Part shown: positions 1 to 7,993 of the stretch, one piece after another
Layout: every line of letters starts with the position of its first letter
Position numbering within the stretch: the first letter of the stretch is position 1
From: an uncultured Eubacteriales bacterium
Lineage (GTDB): Bacteria > Bacillota > Clostridia > Oscillospirales > CAG-272
NCBI GenBank assembly: GCA_934434925.1
Contig: CAKSAC010000002.1
Location: forward strand, 124,001-188,000
DNA: 64,000 bases
Direction of reading: 5' to 3'
The notes under the pieces: generated by a model
Databases searched by the model: none
Seen by the model: the letters and a program-made list of their open reading frames with translations, nothing else
Told to the model about the DNA's origin: nothing
Made by a program: the position numbers and the translations under genes

Positions 1-1476
1 GAACTCACGGATCGCCGTTGCGACAGGGCGCACATTGACGAGCGCCTGCGGGGTCATATCCACGGAATCGTGTACCGACATGCGTTCCTTGATGTTCTTG
101 TCCATCCGGGACATGCCGATACGCATCTGATTCTGGAGCAACTCCCCGACGCAACGCAGGCGGCGATTGCCGAGATGGTCGATATCGTCCACATTTCCGA
201 TTCCGTGCGACAGGGTGATCAGATAGTTGATGGAAGCAAAAATGTCGTCTTTGGTAATATGCTTCGGCGAAAGTTCAGCCGCGCGCAGACGGGCCGCTTC
301 CCGGATGGCATCGGCATCGCCGTTTGCTTCGTCGATAATTTCACGAAGGACGGCATACCGTACCTTTTCATTGATCCCGCAATCGGCAAGATCATAGCCG
401 AGGACATATTCGGGGCGGACGTTTCCGTTACCGAACACCTTGACTTCATGCCCGGAAAGGTCAGAGACCCAAACTTCGTTGACGGCGTTTCTTTCCAGCG
501 TTTCGCAATCCTCGCGGTTGAGGATATGGCCGGCCTCAAAGAGAACCTCACCCGTCAGGACGCTGACGGCAGGGCGGGCCAGCGAAAAACCGTGGACCCG
601 GGAAGAAACTTCCAGTTTTTTGTCATATTTATACCGGCCGACAGGCGCCAGATCGTACCGTTTGGGGTCGAAGAGCATATTGTTGACCAGCATCTGTGCG
701 CTCTCGATAATCGGCGGTTCGCCGGGGCGCAGTTTTTTGTAGACTTCTTTGAGAGCCGCTTCGGAAAGCGTCGTATTCTCTTCTTCCGCGCTCCGACGGG
801 AGTCGTCCTTCTCAAAGGTTGCCGTAATCATCTCTTCATGGCCGAAAAGATCGTAAATATCTTCGTCGCTCTCCACCCCGAGGGCGCGCACGAAGGTCGT
901 AACCGGCAATTTGCGGGTCTTGTCGATTTTCACGTAGAAAATGCCCGCGGAATCGGTCTCATATTCCAGCCAGGCACCACGGTAGGGGATCACCATGTTG
1001 GTGTAACTGTGATTCCCGTTTTTATCCACGTTGCAACTGTAATAAATCCCCGGGGAACGGACAAGCTGAGAAACAATCACGCGTTCCGCACCGTTGATCA
1101 CGAACGTGCCGCTGTCGGTCATCAGCGGGAAGTTCCCCATATAAATCTGGTCCTGTTTGACCTCGCCGGTCTCTTTGTTGGCCAGACGCACAAGCACTTT
1201 CAGGGGAGCTTCATAGGTCGCGTCACGCTCCTTGCACTGCTCCACCGAATACTTGGGGGTGTTTTCGATCGTGAAGTCCACAAACTCGATGGACAGGTTC
1301 CCGCTGTAATCGTTGATGGGGGAAACATCGTGCAGAACCTCCATCATTCCGTCGCGGCAGAACCATTCAAAAGACTTCTTCTGCACCTCAATGAGGTTCG
1401 GCATATCCAGGGCTTCATTGATCTTGGAGAAAGTAAGTCTTGTGGTTTTGCCGAGCTTCAGGGGTTTTAATTGCAT
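1..1476 (-). CDS. rpoB: RNA polymerase beta subunit, N-terminal part (runs off window)
   Basis: Catalytic beta subunit of DNA-directed RNA polymerase. The minus strand reads open for 492 codons from ATG 1476 to the window edge, starting MQLKPLKLGKTTRLTFSKI. It carries the RpoB signature RSPGIYY near residue 144 and ends inside NVRPVATAIREF, so the rifampicin-binding cluster lies just outside the window. The start at 1476 has a GGAG Shine-Dalgarno about 10 nt upstream; an in-frame ATG at 1497 has none. A consensus promoter lies 130 nt upstream, and the preceding gene on this strand is an AraC regulator rather than rplL, so rpoB appears to be transcribed separately from the rplKAJL block. Identity is certain; only the 5' third or so of the gene is present. 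Confidence 0.97.
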   Translation of the reverse strand, partial: MQLKPLKLGKTTRLTFSKINEALDMPNLIEVQKKSFEWFCRDGMMEVLHDVSPINDYSGNLSIEFVDFTIENTPKYSVEQCKERDATYEAPLKVLVRLANKETGEVKQDQIYMGNFPLMTDSGTFVINGAERVIVSQLVRSPGIYYSCNVDKNGNHSYTNMVIPYRGAWLEYETDSAGIFYVKIDKTRKLPVTTFVRALGVESDEDIYDLFGHEEMITATFEKDDSRRSAEEENTTLSEAALKEVYKKLRPGEPPIIESAQMLVNNMLFDPKRYDLAPVGRYKYDKKLEVSSRVHGFSLARPAVSVLTGEVLFEAGHILNREDCETLERNAVNEVWVSDLSGHEVKVFGNGNVRPEYVLGYDLADCGINEKVRYAVLREIIDEANGDADAIREAARLRAAELSPKHITKDDIFASINYLITLSHGIGNVDDIDHLGNRRLRCVGELLQNQMRIGMSRMDKNIKERMSVHDSVDMTPQALVNVRPVATAIREF

Positions 1477-1606
1477 CGTAGAATCACTCCGTTTCATATT
1501 TTTTCGCCGGTGCGCCGACCCGGGCAGGCACGGGGCTTTCCCCGCCGCGGGAAAAGAGATGTATTCTATAAATACGCGCGGACAAGCGAATGTTAGGCAG
1601 TTTATA

Positions 1607-1634
1607 ATTATACCACAAAATTCCTCGTTGTCAA
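1607..1634 (-). promoter_or_regulatory. Vegetative promoter of rpoB
   Basis: Minus strand: TTGACA (1634-1629), 16-bp spacer, TATAAT (1612-1607). It lies 130 nt upstream of the rpoB start, leaving a leader of roughly 120 nt. Confidence 0.85.
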
Positions 1635-1720
1635 GAAAAAATGAGCCGAAAAAGAAAAATATTCTTTGTAAAATTTTATGGTTGTATTTGTAAATTTTCT
1701 GAAAATTTTTGTAAAAAGAG

Positions 1721-1748
1721 AAGGCAGAAAAACGAACTGCCTTTTTAT
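1721..1748. terminator. Hairpin terminator between araC and rpoB
   Basis: Seven-base arms AAGGCAG (1721-1727) and CTGCCTT (1737-1743) with T-rich flanks on both strands. On the minus strand it would end the araC transcript before the rpoB promoter. Confidence 0.6.
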
Positions 1749-1922
1749 TCCTTATATAATATAGGTCCGTTGCGTCCGTGAAATGCCCGGAGAGGGCGCA
1801 CCGACGGAGCGGGGCTTTCCCGAAGTGCCGAACGCACACAAAAGGCCGGGGGCTATGCGGGAGAGGGAGCGAAGTCCTCTTTTCCGGTCAGAAATCGCGC
1901 TTGCCGGAAAAAGAGGGCCGGT

Positions 1923-2759
1923 TCACCCTTCTGCCGGGGCGTTTTTCATTTGCTCCGCAGGCGCAAGGTCGTCTTCGTCGTTATGCGTCTGTTTTTTCTG
2001 CCGGTATGCCAGCGGACCAATCCCGTACCAGCGTTTGAACATCCGGTAAAAATTTGTCGGATCCTCATATCCTGCGAGCCGTCCCGCTTCCTCGGCCGTG
2101 TATCCCTGCCGGATATATGCGGCCGCATGTTCCATCCGGACGCGGATCAGGTAACGGCTGAGCGTCTCGCCGTACTCTTTCCGGAAAAGGCGCGGCAAAT
2201 ATCGCCGGTCAAGCGAAAGGCTGTCGGCAATCATTCCCACATTGATGGGCGTCATATAGTGGGAGTCTACCATAGCGCGGGCGCGCCGGGCATAATCCCG
2301 CCCGGCCGAGGCGGCGGCGACTTCCTCGGAATTCAGAAGATTCGCATACAGCTCCAGCGTCAGCCCGGCAAGCCCCGGCACATATCCCGGCGTTTCGGAA
2401 TGCAGGGCGCGCATCCGGAGAAAAGTATCGTGCGGGTAATCGCATACGTGCGGAAATGAACGGAACGCCTCGCTGAGCCGGCCGCGAAAGCAGACCCAGA
2501 TATACGTCCAGGGGTTTTCGGCATCTGCACGGTAAAAATAGCGTTCCCCGGGTGCCAGCAGAAAAATCTGCCCGGAGCCGACGTGCCACGTCTTTTCTCC
2601 GCTCATGAGCGATCCCTCTCCCGAAACGATGTAATGGATAAGATAATAATCCCGGAATCCCGATGAGCGGTGACAGGGCTTGCATTCCTCATAGCCGAGG
2701 CAGAGCGGCGTAATATCCGAAAGCCCTCCCCCCTCGGTCCATTTTTCCATATGTTCCAT
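1923..2759 (-). CDS. AraC-family transcriptional regulator
   Basis: Sugar-responsive DNA-binding regulator of 278 aa. The N-terminal half (about residues 10-150) looks like an AraC cupin-type sensor domain (GSGQIFLLAPGERYFYRAD). The C-terminal 100 residues form the double helix-turn-helix, with the typical second-helix segment AGRLAGYEDPTNFYRMFKR. The start ATG 2759 follows GGAGAGG with 7-nt spacing. It is divergent from the alpha-galactosidase operon across a 127-bp shared promoter region, so it very probably controls uptake or hydrolysis of alpha-galactosides. The ligand and direction of control (activator is usual for this family) are inferred. Confidence 0.9.
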   Translation of the reverse strand: MEHMEKWTEGGGLSDITPLCLGYEECKPCHRSSGFRDYYLIHYIVSGEGSLMSGEKTWHVGSGQIFLLAPGERYFYRADAENPWTYIWVCFRGRLSEAFRSFPHVCDYPHDTFLRMRALHSETPGYVPGLAGLTLELYANLLNSEEVAAASAGRDYARRARAMVDSHYMTPINVGMIADSLSLDRRYLPRLFRKEYGETLSRYLIRVRMEHAAAYIRQGYTAEEAGRLAGYEDPTNFYRMFKRWYGIGPLAYRQKKQTHNDEDDLAPAEQMKNAPAEG

Positions 2760-2886
2760 CTGCGATCCTCTCCGTTTCCATACACACGTTTTTTACATTA
2801 TATCATACTTCACGCACAAAATGCCATGTTTTCTGTGAAATTTTGTTGTATAATGGAATCAAGGAACCGAAAGGAGATTTTCCAAA
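2760..2886. promoter_or_regulatory. Divergent araC / alpha-galactosidase control region
   Basis: Plus strand: TATAAT at 2849-2854 with a poor -35, then SD AAAGGAG 10 nt before the GH4 gene. Minus strand: TATAAT (2802-2797) with a poor -35 for araC. Weak -35 boxes on both sides fit regulator-dependent promoters. I see no clear operator repeat. Confidence 0.5.
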
Positions 2887-4209
2887 ATGACAAAAGCAAC
2901 ATTTCTCGGTGCCGGCAGCACCATATTCGCGAAGAATGTGCTTGGCGATGTGATGTTGAAGGACAGTATGCATGACATTGAGATCGCCCTGTACGACATT
3001 GACGAAAATCGTCTCGAAGAATCTTTTCTTCTCATCAACGCCCTGAACAAAAATGTCAACGAAGGACGGGCTACCGTGCGCAAATACCTCGGCGTGGATC
3101 AGCGCAAGGACGCGCTCCGCGGGGCTGACTTCGTTATCAACGCCATTCAGGTCGGCGGGTATGACCCCTGCACGATCCTGGATTTTGAAATCCCGAAAAA
3201 ATACGGACTGCGCCAGACCATCGGAGATACTCTCGGCATCGGCGGCATTTTCCGCGCACTCCGCACGCTTGTGGTGATGAAGGATTTTGCCCGCGATATG
3301 GAAGAGGTCTGTCCGGACGCGCTCCTTCTGAACTATACGAACCCGATGGCCATGCTGACCGGATATATGCAGCGTTACACAAAAGTCCGCACGATCGGTC
3401 TGTGTCACTCGGTGCAGGTCTGCGTCAAGGATATCCTCCGTGGGGTCGGTATGGAAGACAAATTGGAAGGCCACCGGGAAACGATTGCCGGTATCAACCA
3501 TATGGCCTGGCTCCTGGAAGTCAGGGATAAGGACGGAAATGATCTGTACCCCGAAATCCGCCGCCGCGCGAAAGAAATCAACGCGACCGCGAAGCACTCG
3601 GACTTTGTGCGTTTTGATTATATCGACAAGCTCGGGTATTACTGTACCGAGAGCTCGGTACACAATGCGGAGTACAATGCGTTTTATATCAAGAAAGACC
3701 GCCCCGACCTTGTAGAAAAGTTCAATATCGCGTTGGATGAATACCCGCGCCGTTGCATCAATCAGATTGCCAAATGGGAAGAACAGAAAAAGAATCTGAT
3801 GAACGGCGGGGCCGTATCGCATACGCTCTCTCATGAGTATGCCGCCCGTATCATGGATTCGATTCTCACCAACGTGCCGGACCAGATCGGCGGGAACGTT
3901 ATCAATGAAGGACTGATCGATAACCTGCCGGCAGATGCCTGCGTCGAGGTCCCCTGCCTCATCAACAACACCGGCGTTCATCCGACGCATGTCGGCCGTT
4001 TGCCTGTCCAGTGTGCCGCCATGAACATGACCAATATCAACGTGCAGCTTCTGACCATTGAAGCCGCCGCGACCGGGAAAATGGAACATGTATATCAGGC
4101 CGCCATGCTCGACCCGCATACGGGTGCTGTGCTGACCCCGGATGAAATCGTTGCCATGTGCGACGAATTGCGCGCCGCGCACGAAGCGGCCGGATTCCCG
4201 ATTTTCTGA
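2887..4209 (+). CDS. melA: Alpha-galactosidase, glycoside hydrolase family 4
   Basis: Intracellular NAD- and Mn-dependent glycosidase (440 aa, usual length for the family). Residues 8-11 GAGS begin the Rossmann dinucleotide site; NYTNPMAM lies at 149-156. The metal/substrate motif CHSVQ at 173-177 is the version typical of GH4 alpha-galactosidases (CHE is usual for alpha-glucosidases and CN for phosphoglycosidases), and H205 in INHMAW is a conserved active-site position. No signal peptide is seen, so the substrate (melibiose or raffinose type) must be imported; no transporter is adjacent. First gene of an operon with a GH27 enzyme, divergent from an AraC regulator. Confidence 0.93.
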   Translation: MTKATFLGAGSTIFAKNVLGDVMLKDSMHDIEIALYDIDENRLEESFLLINALNKNVNEGRATVRKYLGVDQRKDALRGADFVINAIQVGGYDPCTILDFEIPKKYGLRQTIGDTLGIGGIFRALRTLVVMKDFARDMEEVCPDALLLNYTNPMAMLTGYMQRYTKVRTIGLCHSVQVCVKDILRGVGMEDKLEGHRETIAGINHMAWLLEVRDKDGNDLYPEIRRRAKEINATAKHSDFVRFDYIDKLGYYCTESSVHNAEYNAFYIKKDRPDLVEKFNIALDEYPRRCINQIAKWEEQKKNLMNGGAVSHTLSHEYAARIMDSILTNVPDQIGGNVINEGLIDNLPADACVEVPCLINNTGVHPTHVGRLPVQCAAMNMTNINVQLLTIEAAATGKMEHVYQAAMLDPHTGAVLTPDEIVAMCDELRAAHEAAGFPIF

Positions 4210-4325
4210 AGCCGAAGCTCCGCCGGAAGACAAAGTTTTCGCTCGTTTCCGGCCGGGGGAAGCCCCTGCCCCACAACAAAAAGTCAACAGAAAAACTTAT
4301 AAGAAAAACATAAAGGAGAAACGCC

Positions 4326-5462
4326 ATGTATCAAATCACTCCCGCCCTCGGGTGGAACACCTGGAACACTTTTATGGGAGATATCAATGAAGAACTCGTT
4401 CTTCGCAGTGCCGATATGCTGGCCAACAGCCCGCTCAAAAAAGCGGGATATGAATATATCGTCATCGATGACTGCTGGAGCCTCCGCGAACGCGACAAAG
4501 ACGGCCGTCTGGTGGCCGATCCCGAAAAATTCCCGCACGGCATGAAGTATGTCGGCGATTATATCCATTCGCTCGGCCTTAAATTCGGCATGTACTCCTG
4601 CGCCGGCGCTCTGACCTGCGCCGGGTATCCCGGTTCCTATGAACATGAGTTCATCGATGCCGAGACCTTTGCCTCCTGGGGGGTGGATTATCTGAAATAC
4701 GACTTCTGCTACCGTTCCTCCGTTGTTCCCCCGCATCTGCTTTATAAACGGATGGGGCTGGCGCTCAGCAACTGCGGCCGGGATATCCTCTTCTCCGCTT
4801 GCTCCTGGGGAGCGGAAATGACCTACAAATGGATCCGGGAGACCGGGGCGCACAGCTGGCGCTCTACCATGGACATTATGGACTGTTGGAGTTCCGTCAA
4901 GGATCTTATCACCATGCAGCTCCCCCTGTTTGAATACAACGGCCAGGGGTGTTTCAACGATATGGATATGCTGATCTGCGGGATGAACGGCAAGGGAGCC
5001 GTCAGCCGCGGCGGTTGTACCCCGGCCGAATATCATACGCATTTTGCCTTCTGGTGCTTCTTCGGCTCTACGCTGATGCTCGGTTCCGATATCCGGCAAA
5101 TGGATGAAGAAACCCTGAAACTGGTGACAAACCCCGCCCTGCTCCGTATCAATCAGGACAAAAAATACTGTCAGCCCTTCCCGATCGGCAGAAAGTCCGA
5201 TACCTACCCGTTACTGGCGAAATTTCTGGACGACGGGAAAATTGCCATCGGATTCTTCAACCTCACGGACGGAACCACTTCCGCATGGCATGCCACCTTC
5301 CTGACCGATGAGCTCGGCATACCCGAATCGACCGGCAAGAAACTCAAACTCACCGACACGGCAGACGGCTCTGTGCTCTATTCCAAAAACGGATGTTTCT
5401 CCGTACCGAATACCGCGGCGCATGCCAGCCGCGTTTACATCGCCGAGGTCGTCGATGCCTGA
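4326..5462 (+). CDS. Alpha-galactosidase, glycoside hydrolase family 27
   Basis: Retaining alpha-galactosidase of 378 aa without signal peptide. It starts with the family hallmark LGWNTWNTF, then IDDCW (about 48-51). The likely nucleophile is D126 in YLKYDFC and the likely acid/base D183 in SWRSTMDI. A C-terminal beta-sandwich follows. SD AAAGGAG lies 7 nt before ATG 4326, 116 bp after the GH4 gene. It hydrolyses the same bond as its neighbour by an unrelated mechanism, so the operon has two non-homologous alpha-galactosidases. GH27 is supported by motif order; a related GH36 subgroup is the alternative. Confidence 0.9.
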   Translation: MYQITPALGWNTWNTFMGDINEELVLRSADMLANSPLKKAGYEYIVIDDCWSLRERDKDGRLVADPEKFPHGMKYVGDYIHSLGLKFGMYSCAGALTCAGYPGSYEHEFIDAETFASWGVDYLKYDFCYRSSVVPPHLLYKRMGLALSNCGRDILFSACSWGAEMTYKWIRETGAHSWRSTMDIMDCWSSVKDLITMQLPLFEYNGQGCFNDMDMLICGMNGKGAVSRGGCTPAEYHTHFAFWCFFGSTLMLGSDIRQMDEETLKLVTNPALLRINQDKKYCQPFPIGRKSDTYPLLAKFLDDGKIAIGFFNLTDGTTSAWHATFLTDELGIPESTGKKLKLTDTADGSVLYSKNGCFSVPNTAAHASRVYIAEVVDA

Positions 5463-5664
5463 AACGGGTGACGGCAGCCACTGCCGCCTTTGCGGGCGTT
5501 CGCTTTTGCCGGTCGAAATAAGCCTGACTCTGAAACTGCTGGATAAGGCCGCCACGCGCTATTATTGCAAGCGCTGTCTCGCGGAAAAGACCAATCTCTC
5601 GGAAGAGGAGCTTGACGAACTGGTTCTTCTCTTCCGCCGGCAGGGCTGTACCCTTTTCACCTGA
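5455..5664 (+). CDS. Small protein with paired CxxC motifs
   Basis: 69 aa, function unknown. ATG 5455 overlaps the last codons of the GH27 gene, which suggests translational coupling. CRLCG near the N-terminus and CKRCL about 28 residues later could form a four-cysteine zinc site. A helical acidic stretch (LSEEELDELVLLFRR) follows. It is probably the last gene of the alpha-galactosidase operon, since a strong terminator lies 110 bp downstream. Confidence 0.6.
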   Translation: MPETGDGSHCRLCGRSLLPVEISLTLKLLDKAATRYYCKRCLAEKTNLSEEELDELVLLFRRQGCTLFT

Positions 5665-5678
5665 CGGCCTCTCCGCAT

Positions 5679-5763
5679 GCGCCCTTCTCTTGGTTGCGCC
5701 CTTCTCTTGGTTGCACTCTTCTCTTGGTTGCACTCTTCTCTCGGTTGCGTCCTTTCGACGATT
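5679..5763. repeat. 17-bp tandem repeat, about 5 units
   Basis: Units of 17 bp (consensus GCGCCCTTCTCTTGGTT). Copies 1 and 2 are identical, 3 and 4 carry a few changes, and copy 5 is degenerate. Lies 15 bp after the stop of the 69-aa gene and just before its terminator. Confidence 0.9.
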
Positions 5764-5774
5764 GCTCCGTTCCG

Positions 5775-5800
5775 GTCCGCCCTTCGGGGCGGACTTTTCT
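5775..5800 (+). terminator. Rho-independent terminator of the alpha-galactosidase operon
   Basis: Perfect 8-bp stem GTCCGCCC / GGGCGGAC closed by a TTCG tetraloop and followed by TTTTCT. Confidence 0.9.
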
Positions 5801-5936
5801 TCCGGTGCGGAAGGAGTGTTCCCGGAGGCGTTTTCCGAAAAATGAAGGGTTCCCGCGCAAGGTCGAGGCGCTTGAAACCGACGTTTTCCGCAAACAGATG
5901 GTTTGCCCCGGCAGACGGTTTTGCCGTGTGTGCATC

Positions 5937-5965
5937 TTGACAGCCGGCATGCCGCATGATACAAT
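5937..5965 (+). promoter_or_regulatory. Promoter of birA
   Basis: TTGACA (5937-5942), 17-bp spacer, TACAAT (5960-5965); about 125 nt before the birA start. Confidence 0.8.
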
Positions 5966-6095
5966 GAAGCCGTCGCCGGAATAAGGAAAAAAGCCGGACG
6001 CACCGCGAAAAACGGTCCGTTTGAAAAAAGAACCCGCCGGCATGCTCCGCGACACACCATGCAGGAATACGCCGAAGACGAAAGGAGAAACCGCG

Positions 6096-6935
6096 ATGAG
6101 GCAAGAGCGGGAATATCCCCTGCCGAACCGGAACGGGCAGAAAAATCCGGCATATCTTTCCGGAAAGCTCCGGATCTTTGACGAACTGCCCTCCACCAAC
6201 ACCTATCTTCTGGAACGTGCCGGCCGACTGCCCGACGGCAGTGCCGTGATGGCAAAAAAGCAGACCGCCGGCAAAGGGAGGAGAGGGCGTTCTTTCGTTT
6301 CCCCGGACGGAGCCGGACTTTACCTCAGTTTTCTTGTCCGCCGGCCGTTCCCGGCTGATCATCTGCCGCTGTTCACGCCCTACGCCGCCGTGATCGTTGC
6401 CGAAGCGATTGAGGAGCTCTGCCCCGTGACGGTCGGCATCAAATGGGTGAACGACCTTTACCTCGGAGAGAAAAAACTCTGCGGGATTCTCACGGAAGGT
6501 TCTTTCGGTCCGGACGGGCGGCTCCTGTATGCCGTGGTCGGTATCGGAGTCAACCTGATTGCCGGCGCTCTTTCGCCGGAACTTGCCGACATCGCCTGCG
6601 CCATCGGAGATTTTACGTCGCCCCCCGCGCCGGAACGCTTGGCCGAACGGATTCTCGTACGCTTTTTCGGAGATATGGCGAGGCTTTCAGACCGTTCCTT
6701 TCTTGCCGAATACCGTCGGCGCTCTATCCTGCTCGGCCGGGAAGTCCGCACACAGAAAGACGGAGAACTTCTGCGTGGTGTCGTCAAAGCAATCGATGAA
6801 GACTGCGGCCTTTGTCTGGCAACCTCCCGGGGGGATATCGTTTTGCGCGCCGGAGAGGTCAGTGTGCGCCCGACGGCCGCGCCAATGACGGAGAATGCGC
6901 ACGATATGCCCAAAAAAGCCGCTCGCACCCCCTGA
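6096..6935 (+). CDS. birA: Biotin--[acetyl-CoA-carboxylase] ligase
   Basis: Attaches biotin to carboxylase carrier domains through biotinyl-AMP. 279 aa from ATG 6096, chosen because AAAGGAG lies 8 nt upstream; a longer reading from 6021 has no SD. The biotin/ATP loop is present as KGRRGRSF after DELPSTNTYL, and the KWPND block appears as KWVNDLYLGEKKLCGIL. A C-terminal SH3-like domain (about 235-275) follows. The N-terminal winged helix of bifunctional BirA repressors is missing, so this should be a class I ligase without DNA-binding function. A degenerate paralogue lies at 28239-29039. Confidence 0.9.
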   Translation: MRQEREYPLPNRNGQKNPAYLSGKLRIFDELPSTNTYLLERAGRLPDGSAVMAKKQTAGKGRRGRSFVSPDGAGLYLSFLVRRPFPADHLPLFTPYAAVIVAEAIEELCPVTVGIKWVNDLYLGEKKLCGILTEGSFGPDGRLLYAVVGIGVNLIAGALSPELADIACAIGDFTSPPAPERLAERILVRFFGDMARLSDRSFLAEYRRRSILLGREVRTQKDGELLRGVVKAIDEDCGLCLATSRGDIVLRAGEVSVRPTAAPMTENAHDMPKKAARTP

Positions 6936-6970
6936 ATATGAAAACAAAACTATACACATTTAATAAAAAA

Positions 6971-7000
6971 GCAGGGACGTGTGATGCGTCCCTGTATTTG
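6971..7000. terminator. Bidirectional terminator between birA and the DUF554 gene
   Basis: Arms AGGGACG (6973-6979) and CGTCCCT (6987-6993). The minus strand has a run of six T after the stem; the plus strand has a weaker T-rich tail. Suits the two convergent genes. Confidence 0.8.
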
Positions 7001-7015
7001 ATTTTTCTGTCGCAA

Positions 7016-7753
7016 TCAGGCAAACAGCAAAAGTAAAAGCGGCAAAAAGACAGCGGGAATGAAGTTTGCCGTTCGGATTTTCGTGAGTCCCAACATGTTG
7101 AGGCCGATGGCCACAATGACGAGGGAGCCGGAACAGGTGAGCGCACCCATAACGGTTCCGGGCAGGTCTGAAAGGAAGAGAACGGACAACAAAGCGATAC
7201 CGCCTTCATAGAGAAGAATCGGCAGAGCCGACAAGGCGCATCCGATCCCGAGCGTGGTTGCCATGACCAGCGCCGTGATCCCGTCCAGCACCGCTTTGGA
7301 AAACAGAATTTCCGGCGTGCCGGTTCCCGTGTCCTGCATCGCGCCGAGAATCGCCATGGAGCCGACGCAAAAAAGGATGGTGCAATTGACAAACCCCGCA
7401 GAAACCGAACCCGACCCGGTCTGCGGATGTCTCTGCGCCAGCTTTCTTTCCGCAAAAGCACCGAGCCGGTTGATGGCACCGTCGATCCGGAGCAGTTCGC
7501 CGAGCAATCCGCCGAGCGCGACCGAAAAAATGATGAACAACAATCCGTAATCGGCAAAAAGGGCGTTCCCGCCGCCGGTGAAGTCGGCATACCCGCCAAG
7601 CGCGCCGGAAATCCCGATAAAGACCACACAGAGCGCCACTCCGGAAAGCATGGTCGTCCGCACCCGCTCCGGGATTCCTTTTTTCATGAAAGAACCGACA
7701 CCCGCACACAAAGCGACGGCTGCCGCGTTCACGATGGTTCCGAGCATAAACAT
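7016..7753 (-). CDS. DUF554 family membrane protein (YqgA-like)
   Basis: 245-aa polytopic inner-membrane protein of unknown transport function. It begins MFMLGTIVNAAAVALCAG, continues with the family's glycine-rich segment GIPERV, and has about seven hydrophobic segments. I start at ATG 7753 (AGGTG about 7 nt upstream). The longer reading to 7786 or 7813 is unlikely because the -10 box of the promoter overlaps that ATG, so the transcript would begin downstream of it. Monocistronic, convergent with birA. Confidence 0.88.
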   Translation of the reverse strand: MFMLGTIVNAAAVALCAGVGSFMKKGIPERVRTTMLSGVALCVVFIGISGALGGYADFTGGGNALFADYGLLFIIFSVALGGLLGELLRIDGAINRLGAFAERKLAQRHPQTGSGSVSAGFVNCTILFCVGSMAILGAMQDTGTGTPEILFSKAVLDGITALVMATTLGIGCALSALPILLYEGGIALLSVLFLSDLPGTVMGALTCSGSLVIVAIGLNMLGLTKIRTANFIPAVFLPLLLLLFA

Positions 7754-7784
7754 GAATTTCACCTTTTCTTTTCCCGTTTTTTTC

Positions 7785-7813
7785 ATGATAGCACACCGCC
7801 GCCGGAAAATCAA
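7785..7813 (-). promoter_or_regulatory. Promoter of the DUF554 gene
   Basis: Minus strand TTGATT (7813-7808), 17-bp spacer, TATCAT (7790-7785). It decides the start codon of the gene below it. Confidence 0.7.
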
Positions 7814-7896
7814 GGATATCCTGATGATAAAGCGTTCTGTTCGGATTCCGCGCCAAAAAATTTACAAACCGGCGACGTATGTCTGCCCCGCCGGCC

Positions 7897-7925
7897 TTGA
7901 CTTTTCCGCAAATCCGCGGTATACT
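7897..7925 (+). promoter_or_regulatory. Promoter of the leucine-rich-repeat lipoprotein gene
   Basis: TTGACT, 17-bp spacer, TATACT; followed by GGAGG close to the ATG at 7994. Confidence 0.8.
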
Positions 7926-7993
7926 ATATGGGTAACGCCGATGCCGCGGCCTTTGCCGGCCATGCGGTTTCCGCCTGATTTTCCGGAGGTTCC

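Larger units (their letters stand above)
1477..1922. other. Intergenic region between rpoB and araC
   Basis: 446 bases without a convincing gene. It holds the rpoB promoter (1607-1634), a hairpin terminator (1721-1748) and an imperfect inverted repeat directly after the araC stop, arms 1876-1887 and 1904-1916, without a T-run. Short open frames at 1778-2049 on the plus strand run into the araC gene and lack a ribosome binding site; I treat them as noise. Confidence 0.6.
5665..6095. other. Intergenic region before birA
   Basis: About 430 bases. In order: a 17-bp tandem repeat (5679-5763), a perfect terminator (5775-5800), about 130 bases in which I see nothing, a consensus promoter (5937-5965) and the birA leader. 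Several overlapping open frames through the repeats lack ribosome binding sites. Confidence 0.6.

Noticed and set aside
70..1470. Long plus-strand open frame of 466 codons
   Set aside because: It lies antisense to rpoB, whose conserved motifs are clear on the minus strand; no SD and no recognisable protein. Similar antisense frames opposite glycosidases, ligA, proS and the P-type ATPase are rejected for the same reason.
7754..7813. Longer N-terminus for the DUF554 protein
   Set aside because: The -10 box covers the upstream ATG, so it would not be transcribed.
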